Shown: positions 40,744 to 48,006 of the stretch, piece by piece
How the letters are laid out: every line of letters begins with the position of its first letter
Position numbering within the stretch: the first letter of the stretch is position 1
Virus record (IMG/VR): IMGVR_UViG_3300017776_000008
Location: 1-64,000 of that record
Strand: one strand, 5' to 3'
DNA: 64,000 bases
Source of the DNA: a virus
Notes under the pieces: generated by a model
Seen by the model: the letters and a program-made list of their open reading frames with translations, nothing else
What the model was told of the DNA's origin: nothing
Database searches by the model: none
Position numbers and translations under genes: made by a program

Positions 40744-41957
40744 GACACGCAGGAATTGTACCACTAATTGGTGGCGAAATATTAGCTTCAGACGAAGCGT
40801 ATGGTAAGACTCCAGAATACTTAATGACTTATTCTGGATTCATGGACAATGAGCAACACTTAATTAAGCATTATAAGAACAAAGGGCATGACATTCCCTA
40901 TCACGTTCTTGATGAATTGCCTGATGGCGTTACGATGGAGAACGTTGATGTTGTTTCTTCAGTTTGCCCTTGTGCTGGCTTAAGCACTTACCACAATTCA
41001 CATGGTGAAGAAAACCAAAACAATCAATGGATGGAAAAATCCTCTGAGTACGTACTAAAAGTAATTAAGCCAAAGGTACTATGGGGTGAGAACGCACCAG
41101 GCCTAGCAGGTAAGATTGGTGAATTCATGCGAGAAAAACTTTACAACCTTGGCCAAGAGCATGGTTATAATTTCTCTATCTTTCTAACCAAAAGCCTGCT
41201 CCACGGCAACCCACAATACCGTAAGCGTACTTTCTTTTTCTTCTGGAAAAAAGACGAGTTTAACAACAGTGTTCCACTGTTTAACTATATTAAGAAAGAA
41301 CGTCCAACTATTCAAGAGTTAATTCTTAATGCAGATACCTCGTTCCAACATGAGATTTTAAATAAGAAAACTCCAAGCAAAGACGACGCTTATTATCGCT
41401 ATATGCTAGAGGTTGTCAATAACGGAATGACTCATGCTGACTATTCTGCCTCAGTTGCTCACGAACACAAATCAGTAACAGTAGAATCTAGATTACTTAA
41501 GATGGGAATTAAGCATAACACCATTGCAGAGTGGATGGATCAGTTCCCACAGTTTGAGCGAGAAGCAGCAAAGGCTAGACGTAAGCATAAAAAGCTAGAA
41601 TCAGGCGGTGGCATTATGCTTCGTGGTACAATCATTCCAGTAAACTATATTGGCGCATACGTAGTTCATCTTCCTAAAGTTGTGGCACATCCGGTTGAAG
41701 ATAGATATCTTTCTATTGCTGAAGGTAAAGCTATTATGGGTCTACCTTCAGATCTTGAAGTCGTGGATCCAATGAAAAACTATAATCATATTTGCCAGAA
41801 CGTTCCATTCTATACTGCAAAAGATATGGCACTAGAGGTTCAAGCTTGTCTAAATAAACAAAGGGATTTGATTGATACTAAATACTTATTCCAAAACAAT
41901 TTAGCACAAAAATATGACTACGATCGAAACGATAATAGTCTGGAGAACTTTTTATGA
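40740..41957 (+). CDS. Divergent cytosine-C5 methyltransferase-like protein
   Basis: 405 residues with C5-MTase motifs: SSVCPCAGLS (residues 73-82; motif IV with nucleophile Cys78), WGENAPGL (115-122; motif VI ENV), GNPQYRKRTFFF near 158-169 (motif VIII), YLSIAEGKAIMGLPSD near 331-346 (motif IX-like) and ICQNVPFYTAKDMALEV near 357-373 (motif X). The motif I SAM loop at the N-terminus is weak (PLIGGEILASDEAYG). It is overlapped by 4 bases on both sides, within the modification operon. It might methylate DNA, or have been adapted to cytosine-5 chemistry in hypermodification. The substrate is unknown. Confidence 0.75.
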   Translation: MRHAGIVPLIGGEILASDEAYGKTPEYLMTYSGFMDNEQHLIKHYKNKGHDIPYHVLDELPDGVTMENVDVVSSVCPCAGLSTYHNSHGEENQNNQWMEKSSEYVLKVIKPKVLWGENAPGLAGKIGEFMREKLYNLGQEHGYNFSIFLTKSLLHGNPQYRKRTFFFFWKKDEFNNSVPLFNYIKKERPTIQELILNADTSFQHEILNKKTPSKDDAYYRYMLEVVNNGMTHADYSASVAHEHKSVTVESRLLKMGIKHNTIAEWMDQFPQFEREAAKARRKHKKLESGGGIMLRGTIIPVNYIGAYVVHLPKVVAHPVEDRYLSIAEGKAIMGLPSDLEVVDPMKNYNHICQNVPFYTAKDMALEVQACLNKQRDLIDTKYLFQNNLAQKYDYDRNDNSLENFL

Positions 41958-42685
41958 GAATACTATTAACAGGAACGCAGGGGTATAGAAAAGGATTTAT
42001 CGGTAATCGATTCCTAGATCTATACAAAGACAAATACGATATCGTTGAGTTTGAAGGCGATATCAGAGATGCTCAATGCATTGATTTACGCGAATACGAT
42101 ATGGTAATTCATCTCGCTGCTTTAGCAGGTGTCCGTAGATCACATGAAATTCCAGAAGAATACTGGCAAACTAATGTTACAGCATCTAAGTACATTTTTG
42201 ATTCTTGCAGATATTACAAGGTACCTATTGTATATGCTTCATCTTCGTCAGTGTACGAATGGTGGCAATCACCTTACGCTGCTTCTAAGTACGCTATGGA
42301 GGCTTTAGCCCCTGATGGATCTATTGGACTAAGATTCCACACAGTCTATGGACCAAACAGTAGAACTGATATGCTATACGATATGCTATTAAAGAAAGAT
42401 CCAAAGCTTTCGTATATCACAGAGCACACTAGAGATTGGACTCATGTTGACGACGTTTGCTCAGCTATCGCTTTATGCGTAGATAACTATAGCAAGATAG
42501 AAGAAAAAGCTATCGATGTCGGTAATGGTAAACCCGTTACAGTAAAACAAATGGCTGACAAAGTTTGGCCTGGAAATAATTTGCCAGTCAAAGAAGTAAC
42601 TGGCGAGAGAGAACACACATGCGCAGATCCAGAGGTACTATTAAGTTATGGATGGGAACCACAACATCATATATTGGAGAACTAA
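41954..42685 (+). CDS. NAD-dependent nucleotide-sugar epimerase/decarboxylase (SDR)
   Basis: 243-residue extended SDR. The NAD loop is TGTQGYRKGFIG (residues 7-18), the substrate loop HLAALAGVRRS near 54-64 resembles UDP-glucuronate 4-epimerases, the catalytic triad is SSSSVYEWW plus YAASK near 98-114, and RFHTVYGP near 131-138 also matches that group. It is short for the family (about 310-340 aa). Because a UDP-glucose dehydrogenase is next door, the likely substrate is UDP-glucuronate, giving UDP-galacturonate or, by decarboxylation, a UDP-pentose. Confidence 0.85.
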   Translation: MRILLTGTQGYRKGFIGNRFLDLYKDKYDIVEFEGDIRDAQCIDLREYDMVIHLAALAGVRRSHEIPEEYWQTNVTASKYIFDSCRYYKVPIVYASSSSVYEWWQSPYAASKYAMEALAPDGSIGLRFHTVYGPNSRTDMLYDMLLKKDPKLSYITEHTRDWTHVDDVCSAIALCVDNYSKIEEKAIDVGNGKPVTVKQMADKVWPGNNLPVKEVTGEREHTCADPEVLLSYGWEPQHHILEN

Positions 42686-42686
42686 A

Positions 42687-43532
42687 ATGAGAATAGCAGT
42701 TATTGGCCACGGTTTCGTTGGTAAAGCAGTAGATTATGGATTTAGTAATCCAGGAGTAGAAAAACGAATACTCGATCCAAATTATGGAACAACATCAGAA
42801 GACGTAAGAAATCTAGCTAAATGGAAGCCAGATCTTACATTCATCTGTGTTCCTACACCTATGCAAGATGATGGCGATATCAATACCGCTATTCTTGACG
42901 AGGTAATGGAAGATCTATCTGGAGTATCCGGTTTAATTGTAATTAAATCGACTATCACTCCATCTACGATTGATAAGTATTCACAATCAAACGTCGTATA
43001 CAATCCAGAGTTCTTGACAGAACGATCTGCGTGCGAACAGTTTGTAAATCCAGAGTTCCACATCTTCGGCGGTGAAGAAGAGCAGTGTGAACAATTGGAA
43101 AAGTATTACGAAGTGTATAGTTTATGTACGCCATGTCCATCATTCAAAGTAAATAAAGCTGAAGCAAGTTTCGTAAAGTATGCTATTAATTCTTTCCTAG
43201 CAACTAAAGTAACTTTCTTTAACCAGCTATATGATGCATGCAACGCACATGGTAACGTAAACTTTAACCAAGTAATTAAAGCAGTCGGTGCTGACGATCG
43301 TGTTAGTATTTCACATACAAAAGTTCCAGGGTTTGATGGAAAGCAAGGATATGGTGGAGCATGCTTCCCCAAAGACACTCTCGCCTTTTCTAAGTTCAGC
43401 GATAAACTTACCCTATTGGCAAAAGCTATTGAAATTAATAACGCTTACAGATCACAGTACGAACGCGATGAGAGAGAAAAAGAACAAAATATTTCTTTCG
43501 ACCATGTACAAAGCACCGTATCTGTGATATAA
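42687..43532 (+). CDS. UDP-glucose 6-dehydrogenase-like protein, short form
   Basis: ATG 42687 follows TTGGAGAACTAAA, one base after the previous stop; the frame is open further upstream but only within the epimerase gene. Rossmann motif is VIGHGFVGKAV (residues 4-14). ICVPTPMQDDGDIN near 53-66, VYNPEFLTERSA near 105-116 and the active-site GYGGACFPKD near 218-227 (catalytic Cys) are all intact. 281 residues, so the C-terminal domain of bacterial enzymes (about 390-450 aa) is largely missing. It supplies UDP-glucuronate for the sugar branch of the operon. Its 3' end contains the promoter of the bS21 gene. Confidence 0.9.
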   Translation: MRIAVIGHGFVGKAVDYGFSNPGVEKRILDPNYGTTSEDVRNLAKWKPDLTFICVPTPMQDDGDINTAILDEVMEDLSGVSGLIVIKSTITPSTIDKYSQSNVVYNPEFLTERSACEQFVNPEFHIFGGEEEQCEQLEKYYEVYSLCTPCPSFKVNKAEASFVKYAINSFLATKVTFFNQLYDACNAHGNVNFNQVIKAVGADDRVSISHTKVPGFDGKQGYGGACFPKDTLAFSKFSDKLTLLAKAIEINNAYRSQYERDEREKEQNISFDHVQSTVSVI

Positions 43533-43533
43533 T
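43505..43533 (+). promoter_or_regulatory. Sigma70-like promoter inside the 3' end of the UDP-glucose dehydrogenase gene
   Basis: TGTACA at 43505-43510, 17-base spacer, TATAAT at 43528-43533, 27 bases before the bS21 ATG. It drives bS21, UvsX and gp41. Confidence 0.87.
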
Positions 43534-43560
43534 AGACGATATCATTAAACAGGAGAAGAT

Positions 43561-43803
43561 ATGCCAAGCGTAGACTTAAGACCGAAAGGTAAGAAAAAAG
43601 CAATGCCATTTGAAGTGGCTATGAGAAAATTCAAGAAGTCTGTAGAACGAGCTGGTACTTTGCAAAAAGCAAAAGAAAAAGAGTTCTATGAAAAACCAAC
43701 TTCTAGGAAGAAAAGAAAGAAAGCAGAATCCATTATCAGATGGCGTAAGAAAGAAAGACAACTAGCACAAACTGGTTGGGAACAACCAAGGAGTAGATCA
43801 TAA
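43561..43803 (+). CDS. rpsU: Phage-encoded ribosomal protein bS21
   Basis: 80-residue basic protein with the bS21 signature: PFEVAMRKFKKSVERAG (residues 18-34) and KEFYEKPTSRKKRKKAES (46-63) parallel the E. coli S21 helices nearly position by position. AGGAGAAG precedes ATG 43561. S21 sits near the anti-Shine-Dalgarno end of 16S rRNA and helps initiation, so a phage copy could retune ribosomes towards phage mRNA. Phage bS21 genes are known from environmental phages. One-base overlap with uvsX. The N-terminal 15 residues (MPSVDLRPKGKKKAM) and the tail are phage-specific. Confidence 0.93.
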   Translation: MPSVDLRPKGKKKAMPFEVAMRKFKKSVERAGTLQKAKEKEFYEKPTSRKKRKKAESIIRWRKKERQLAQTGWEQPRSRS

Positions 43804-44867
43804 TGTCCGTAATGGATAGATTAAAAAAGAATAGTCGAGTCAAAGATACAGCTGTACTTAAAGACTCAGTATTCTTTACAGAAAAAGATATGGTAAAGAC
43901 TGAAGTACCTATGGTCAATATCGCGCTATCAGGCGATGTCGATGGTGGTTTAACCTCAGGCCTTACAGTTCTTGCTGGTCCGAGTAAACATTTTAAGACT
44001 TCGTTTGCTTTGTTGATGGCAGGTGCATATTTAAAAGAGCACGACGATGCAGTACTAATATTCTATGATTCAGAGTTTGGTTCACCACAATCTTACTTCG
44101 AGTCATTCGGTATTGACACATCTCGTGTATTACACACACCAATTGTTGATGTTGAGCAACTCAAGTTTGATCTTGTAAACCAACTCGAAGAAATTGAACG
44201 TAAAGACAAAGTCATTATCGTAATCGATTCTATTGGTAACCTTGCATCTAAGAAAGAATTGCAAGATGCTAAAGATGAAAAATCAGTAGCAGATATGTCT
44301 CGAGCTAAAGCACTTAAAGGCTTGTTTAGAATGGTAACACCATATCTAACTATGCGCAATATTCCAATGCTTGCTGTCAATCATACATATCAAGAGATTG
44401 GATTATTCCCTAAGGCTATCGTATCTGGTGGTACTGGTATTTACTACAGCGCAGACAACATCTGGATTCTTGGCCGTCAGCAAGTTAAGAAAGGCAAGGA
44501 AGTCAAAGGCTATAACTTTGTGATCAATGTAGAAAAATCACGCTTTGTGAAAGAGAAATCTAAAGTACCTATCACAGTATCGTGGGACGGTGGCATCGAG
44601 CAATACTCTGGCCTACTAGAAGTTGGATTAGCAGGTGGCTATGTTACTAAACCAAGTATGGGTTGGTATGCTAAAGTAGATCAATCAACTGGTGAACAAA
44701 TGGACCAGAAGTATCGTGAGAAAGATACTCTAACTGCTGAGTTCTGGGAACCAATCTTTGCAAATACTAACTTTAAAGAGTTCTTAAAAGCACACTATTC
44801 TATTGGTCATAAGCCTATGTTGGAAATCGACCTCGACGAAGTAATTGAAGAAGAGGCCAGTGCGTGA
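43803..44867 (+). CDS. uvsX: RecA-like recombinase UvsX
   Basis: Strand-exchange protein for recombination-dependent replication, working with UvsY. Walker A is GPSKHFKT (residues 59-66), as in T4 UvsX; Walker B VIIVIDSIGNL near 137-147; L2-like VNHTYQEIGLFPKAIVSGGTG near 196-216. 354 residues (391 in T4). The acidic C-terminus (EIDLDEVIEEEASA) is family-typical. It overlaps bS21 by one base and the next gene by 4. Confidence 0.97.
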   Translation: MSVMDRLKKNSRVKDTAVLKDSVFFTEKDMVKTEVPMVNIALSGDVDGGLTSGLTVLAGPSKHFKTSFALLMAGAYLKEHDDAVLIFYDSEFGSPQSYFESFGIDTSRVLHTPIVDVEQLKFDLVNQLEEIERKDKVIIVIDSIGNLASKKELQDAKDEKSVADMSRAKALKGLFRMVTPYLTMRNIPMLAVNHTYQEIGLFPKAIVSGGTGIYYSADNIWILGRQQVKKGKEVKGYNFVINVEKSRFVKEKSKVPITVSWDGGIEQYSGLLEVGLAGGYVTKPSMGWYAKVDQSTGEQMDQKYREKDTLTAEFWEPIFANTNFKEFLKAHYSIGHKPMLEIDLDEVIEEEASA

Positions 44868-45217
44868 GCGAAATAACCAAAGATGATTACGCATTAGTAG
44901 AAAATGACGGGTCGTTTTATGCAGAGTTCTATGGCGTAAAGTTTACTACTGGTAAATACAAAAACATAGTGGTAGTTTATGGTAAAGTAAAAGTACTTGA
45001 AGATGAAATAAACGACCAAGCTAAGCTATCGTTTACTTACGCTATTCAAGATCCAGCTGATTATGACATTGAAGAACTAGAAAAAGATGAAGATTTTGGC
45101 GAACATATGGGCGACATACTTACTCATTTTATCGCTGAATCACTAGAAAACCAAGAGGCACAAATTGGAACTATCGAATCACCTATCGACATCGATCCTG
45201 AGTCATTTACTCAATAA
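44864..45217 (+). CDS. Acidic protein between uvsX and gp41, 117 aa
   Basis: GTG 44864 overlaps the uvsX stop by 4 bases. The product is acidic, with a beta-rich first half (YALVENDGSFYAEFYGVKF) and an acidic second half (YDIEELEKDEDFGEHMGD). Proteins of this kind occur between uvsX and gp41 in marine T4-like phages. The last 53 bases also encode the start of gp41. It may act with the recombinase or helicase; no family function is known to me. Confidence 0.68.
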   Translation: MSEITKDDYALVENDGSFYAEFYGVKFTTGKYKNIVVVYGKVKVLEDEINDQAKLSFTYAIQDPADYDIEELEKDEDFGEHMGDILTHFIAESLENQEAQIGTIESPIDIDPESFTQ

Positions 45218-46556
45218 TGAAGGTTATTGCCGTAGGGTAATACCATACATTAAAGCTGAGTATTTTGAAGGTACTCATAGAACAGTATTTGATATGATTG
45301 TGAAGTTTGTTCATCAGACGAATAAACTTCCAACGTCTAAAATATTGCAACTAGAGCTAGCTAAAATTAGCGCACCTGAAGAAATACTCAATAGCGCAAG
45401 TCAGCTAATCGAAGAAATACACACTAAGACTGATGTTGATACTGAATATCTAATTAAAGAATCTGAGAAATGGTGCCGTGATCGTGCTGTCTATAATGCG
45501 ATCATGGACTCCATTCAGATTATTAATGGTGATAACAAAGAAAAGTCCGATGGTGCTATTCCAGAAATTCTATCTGATGCTCTCGGAGTATCGTTCGATC
45601 AGGCCATCGGCCACGATTACATCGATAATTCTGCAGAACGCTTTGAGTTTTACAACACAAAAGAAGATAGAATCCCGTTTGACTTGGATTACTTTAATAA
45701 GATAACAAAGGGTGGGTTACCTAATAAAACACTGAATATTGCTTTGGCTGGCACTGGTGTTGGTAAATCTTTGTTTATGTGTCATTGCGCAGCATCCATT
45801 CTACAGCAAGGTAAGAATGTTCTCTACATTACTATGGAAATGGCTGAAGAGCGTATCGCTGAGCGTATTGATGCTAACCTAATGGATCTACCTATTGAAC
45901 AACTCGAACGAGTGCCAGAAAAAGTATTCAAAGACAAGATTGCTGCTATTGCTAAAGCAAGTATTGGTAAGCTAATCGTCAAAGAATATCCAACTGGCTC
46001 AGCACATACTGGTCATTTTAGAGCACTTCTGAACGAACTTAAAATGAAGAAGAACTTTAAACCAGATATGATTTATATTGATTACCTAAACATCTGCGCA
46101 TCAAGTCGTATGAAGGCTATGGGTGGCAGTATAAATAGTTACACCTACATTAAAGCTATCGCGGAAGAATTGCGAGGCCTTGCTGTAGAGTTCAATGTTC
46201 CAATCATGTCAGCTACTCAGACAACACGTTCTGGTTTTGGTAACACTGACGTTGGACTTGAAGATACATCGGAATCTTTTGGTTTACCAGCTACGGCAGA
46301 CTTAATGTTCGCTCTTATATCTACAGAGGAACTTGAAGAACTTGGCCAGATCATGGTAAAACAGCTAAAGAACCGATATAACGATCCTACCAAGTACAAA
46401 AGATTCGTAGTCGGTATTGATCGCTCCCGCATGAAATTATATGATGCAGAAGAGTCTGCCCAACAGGATCTTGTATCGGATCCTGCGGCAGACAAACCAA
46501 TAGCAACGTGGGGTAACAATGAAAATAAAGACACGTTTGCTGAATTCAAAATCTAG
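45165..46556 (+). CDS. 41: Replicative DNA helicase gp41
   Basis: Hexameric DnaB-like helicase of the T4 primosome. Start TTG 45165 lies inside the preceding gene with AAGAGG at the right distance; the N-terminus then aligns with T4 gp41 (SILSHLLNNEGYC against the T4 ILSHL start). Walker A is AGTGVGKS (195-202), Walker B MIYIDYLN near 307-314, and the arginine-finger region near MKLYDAEE. 463 residues against 475 in T4. The acidic C-terminus lies close to the gp59-binding region of T4. Loader gp59 and primase gp61 are not in the window. Confidence 0.94.
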   Translation: MELSNHLSTSILSHLLNNEGYCRRVIPYIKAEYFEGTHRTVFDMIVKFVHQTNKLPTSKILQLELAKISAPEEILNSASQLIEEIHTKTDVDTEYLIKESEKWCRDRAVYNAIMDSIQIINGDNKEKSDGAIPEILSDALGVSFDQAIGHDYIDNSAERFEFYNTKEDRIPFDLDYFNKITKGGLPNKTLNIALAGTGVGKSLFMCHCAASILQQGKNVLYITMEMAEERIAERIDANLMDLPIEQLERVPEKVFKDKIAAIAKASIGKLIVKEYPTGSAHTGHFRALLNELKMKKNFKPDMIYIDYLNICASSRMKAMGGSINSYTYIKAIAEELRGLAVEFNVPIMSATQTTRSGFGNTDVGLEDTSESFGLPATADLMFALISTEELEELGQIMVKQLKNRYNDPTKYKRFVVGIDRSRMKLYDAEESAQQDLVSDPAADKPIATWGNNENKDTFAEFKI

Positions 46557-46565
46557 GAGATTATT

Positions 46566-46736
46566 ATGTTAAAATGGTTTAAAGAACGTACTGGTGAGAG
46601 AACTACCTTAGATGGTATGACACTCATGTTAATTTGTGGTTCAGTTATTTTGTTTGGCGGTGTTGCAAACTTACTAGCCTGGGCCGGGTTTGCATACGGC
46701 ATTTACACTACGGTATCATCTGAAGATCCAAGTTGA
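46566..46736 (+). CDS. Membrane mini-protein, 56 aa
   Basis: ATG 46566 lies 9 bases after gp41 with AGGAGAT as ribosome site; TGA at 46734-46736. The N-terminus MLKWFKERTGERTTLDG is basic and a hydrophobic segment of about 25 residues (17-45) would form one or two membrane passes. Similar small membrane proteins follow gp41 in related phages, as I recall. Function unknown. Confidence 0.65.
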   Translation: MLKWFKERTGERTTLDGMTLMLICGSVILFGGVANLLAWAGFAYGIYTTVSSEDPS

Positions 46737-46746
46737 GACCAAATTT

Positions 46747-46762
46747 AAGAGATTAGTCTCTT
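46747..46762 (+). terminator. Small hairpin in the gap after gp41
   Basis: AAGAGA (46747-46752) pairs with TCTCTT (46757-46762), loop TTAG, without a good T-tract. Low-confidence transcript end before the next promoter. Confidence 0.35.
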
Positions 46763-46769
46763 GTAGCCC

Positions 46770-46798
46770 TGTACAAAATCCTTATATGTTGATATAAT
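46770..46798 (+). promoter_or_regulatory. Sigma70-like promoter for the 46.8-48 kb small genes
   Basis: TGTACA at 46770-46775, 17-base spacer, TATAAT at 46793-46798, 33 bases before ATG 46832. Confidence 0.87.
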
Positions 46799-46831
46799 AG
46801 TACCATAAATTAATCAAAGGATATTTACATT

Positions 46832-47173
46832 ATGAAAGACTTAATTGAAAAAACCCAAGAGCTCATCTCGATCATGGAGAAACAATTACATGATCGTTTT
46901 GAGCACACCAGAGATACCGAAAGGTATACCTTCCAAGAAGGTCGTAACTATATCAAGATTATCAGAGAATCTGATCGTTACGACAGAGTTTCTCAATCCG
47001 TAGCTGGTTTTATCGTTAAGAAAGCTCCTAAAAAGCTTGATAATAAAACTAAGGCTCCATTTCAAATTGGCGATATGTTGATGGCTGCTGGTTTTAACAA
47101 ACCTGCTACTAACTTCGCTAGAGGTAATGTTTTTAATTATGATCCAGCTGATATCCGCTGGACGGGGATTTAA
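46832..47173 (+). CDS. Protein of unknown function, 113 aa
   Basis: First gene of an early operon of small ORFs, with AAAGGATATT before ATG 46832. Charged N-terminal helix (DLIEKTQELISIMEKQLHDRF), then a beta region FQEGRNYIKIIRES and a basic middle (VKKAPKKLDNKTKAPF). The C-terminal half (PFQIGDMLMAAGFNKPATNFARGNVF, about residues 76-101) resembles small phage proteins copied in many genomes. I do not recognise a function; early expression suggests host interaction or nucleic-acid metabolism. Confidence 0.65.
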   Translation: MKDLIEKTQELISIMEKQLHDRFEHTRDTERYTFQEGRNYIKIIRESDRYDRVSQSVAGFIVKKAPKKLDNKTKAPFQIGDMLMAAGFNKPATNFARGNVFNYDPADIRWTGI

Positions 47174-47175
47174 TT

Positions 47176-47364
47176 ATGAGTTTAGATATTCTTGAAAGTG
47201 CGTTAAAAAGTCAATCAACTTACGTTTCATTTGAAGATGGAACGGAGTGGATTGCTCCCATTGAAGCTTTCTCTGTACTAGATAAGTATTTTTGGGAATT
47301 GGTAAACCATAGGCCAGTAAAGGCTATGGATATGGGTCATGATTCTAAATTTTTGGGAGCATAA
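47176..47364 (+). CDS. Small protein of unknown function, 62 aa
   Basis: ATG 47176 follows the previous stop at 2 bases; the ribosome site GGGGATTT overlaps that gene's end. Acidic, soluble, with an internal YVSFEDGTEWIAPIEAFSVL beta-like stretch. It is one of five small genes between gp41 and the late block, all in the same direction with minimal gaps. No family recognised. Confidence 0.6.
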   Translation: MSLDILESALKSQSTYVSFEDGTEWIAPIEAFSVLDKYFWELVNHRPVKAMDMGHDSKFLGA

Positions 47365-47365
47365 T

Positions 47366-47530
47366 ATGAGTAAACTAAAGGACGTTTTATTTGATTCAGT
47401 TGAAACTATGAGCCTTGAGGAGTTTATCCTCGAGTGTTCTAATCTATTCGGCGGTGATGAATACGAAGCCAGATCATTCTGGTATCAAAATAATGTTGGA
47501 AGTGATATAGGTATTGATTATGAGAACTAA
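47366..47530 (+). CDS. Small acidic protein, 54 aa
   Basis: ATG 47366 lies one base after the preceding stop, with GGGAGC upstream; a further-upstream start at 47339 would overlap the previous gene and lacks a ribosome site. Acidic, with ETMSLEEFILECSNLFGGDEYEARSF in the middle. Overlaps the next gene by 11 bases. Function unknown. Confidence 0.58.
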   Translation: MSKLKDVLFDSVETMSLEEFILECSNLFGGDEYEARSFWYQNNVGSDIGIDYEN

Positions 47531-47834
47531 TTCTTTTATTTTTACAGCTGATGTAAAGTCGGCTGCTGATATGCAACAGATTGAAATGTTGAGAAATTCA
47601 ATTAAAGCTGTTAATAAAATGGCTAAGCAAACTGATACAATGAATCAATATCGCTGTGAGCATGGTTATGATGATTGGAAAGATGTTACACCTAAGTATC
47701 GTGTTTCCTTAATGGCACGCGGTCCACGCAGAGCAGCTGCTATTGCTGATGGCCGTAGTCCAAGAGCTTATGATTCATGTCTTCCACTAAGACACGCCGA
47801 AAGAATTGACGTATATGTCCATAATGCTCGATAG
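47520..47834 (+). CDS. Small basic protein, 104 aa
   Basis: ATG 47520 lies inside the preceding gene. The product has a helical first half (VKSAADMQQIEMLRNSIKAVN) and an Arg-rich second half (LMARGPRRAAAIADGRSPRAYDS, then LPLRHAERIDVYVHNAR). The C-terminal block recurs in marine T4-like phages, to my recollection. It may bind nucleic acid given its charge. No function known. Confidence 0.6.
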   Translation: MRTNSFIFTADVKSAADMQQIEMLRNSIKAVNKMAKQTDTMNQYRCEHGYDDWKDVTPKYRVSLMARGPRRAAAIADGRSPRAYDSCLPLRHAERIDVYVHNAR

Positions 47835-47970
47835 TTGGATAGTTAAAGTTACCAAGGGCGATACCACAATCGCCCAATGCCTCTATGATTCTAAGAAAAC
47901 TGCATGGGAATCATATAATCAATTTAAAGAAAAAGGATATACCGTAGAGTTTAGTTTCAAAAAAGTATAA
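47815..47970 (+). CDS. Small protein of unknown function, 51 aa
   Basis: ATG 47815 overlaps the preceding gene by 20 bases; a second in-frame ATG at 47824 would shorten it by 3 residues. The peptide (WIVKVTKGDTTIAQCLYDSKKTAW then a helix and KGYTVEFSFKKV) looks like a small alpha/beta domain. Its stop codon TAA overlaps the late promoter box at 47966. Confidence 0.55.
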   Translation: MSIMLDSWIVKVTKGDTTIAQCLYDSKKTAWESYNQFKEKGYTVEFSFKKV

Positions 47971-47973
47971 ATA
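47966..47973 (+). promoter_or_regulatory. Late promoter box for the internal-protein block
   Basis: TATAAATA 33 bases before ATG 48007. It starts a long run of tightly packed late genes (48007 to about 59313); internal TATAAATA copies at 50514-50521 and 55235-55242 could add transcripts. Confidence 0.75.
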
Positions 47974-48006
47974 GATTAATAATAACTTATTTGTAAGGGA
48001 CTTAGA

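Noticed and set aside
46130-46137. TATAAATA inside gp41
   Set aside because: No late gene nearby downstream; similar chance copies occur in gp47 (19107-19114) and gp62 (28748-28755). An AT-rich genome yields such octamers by chance.
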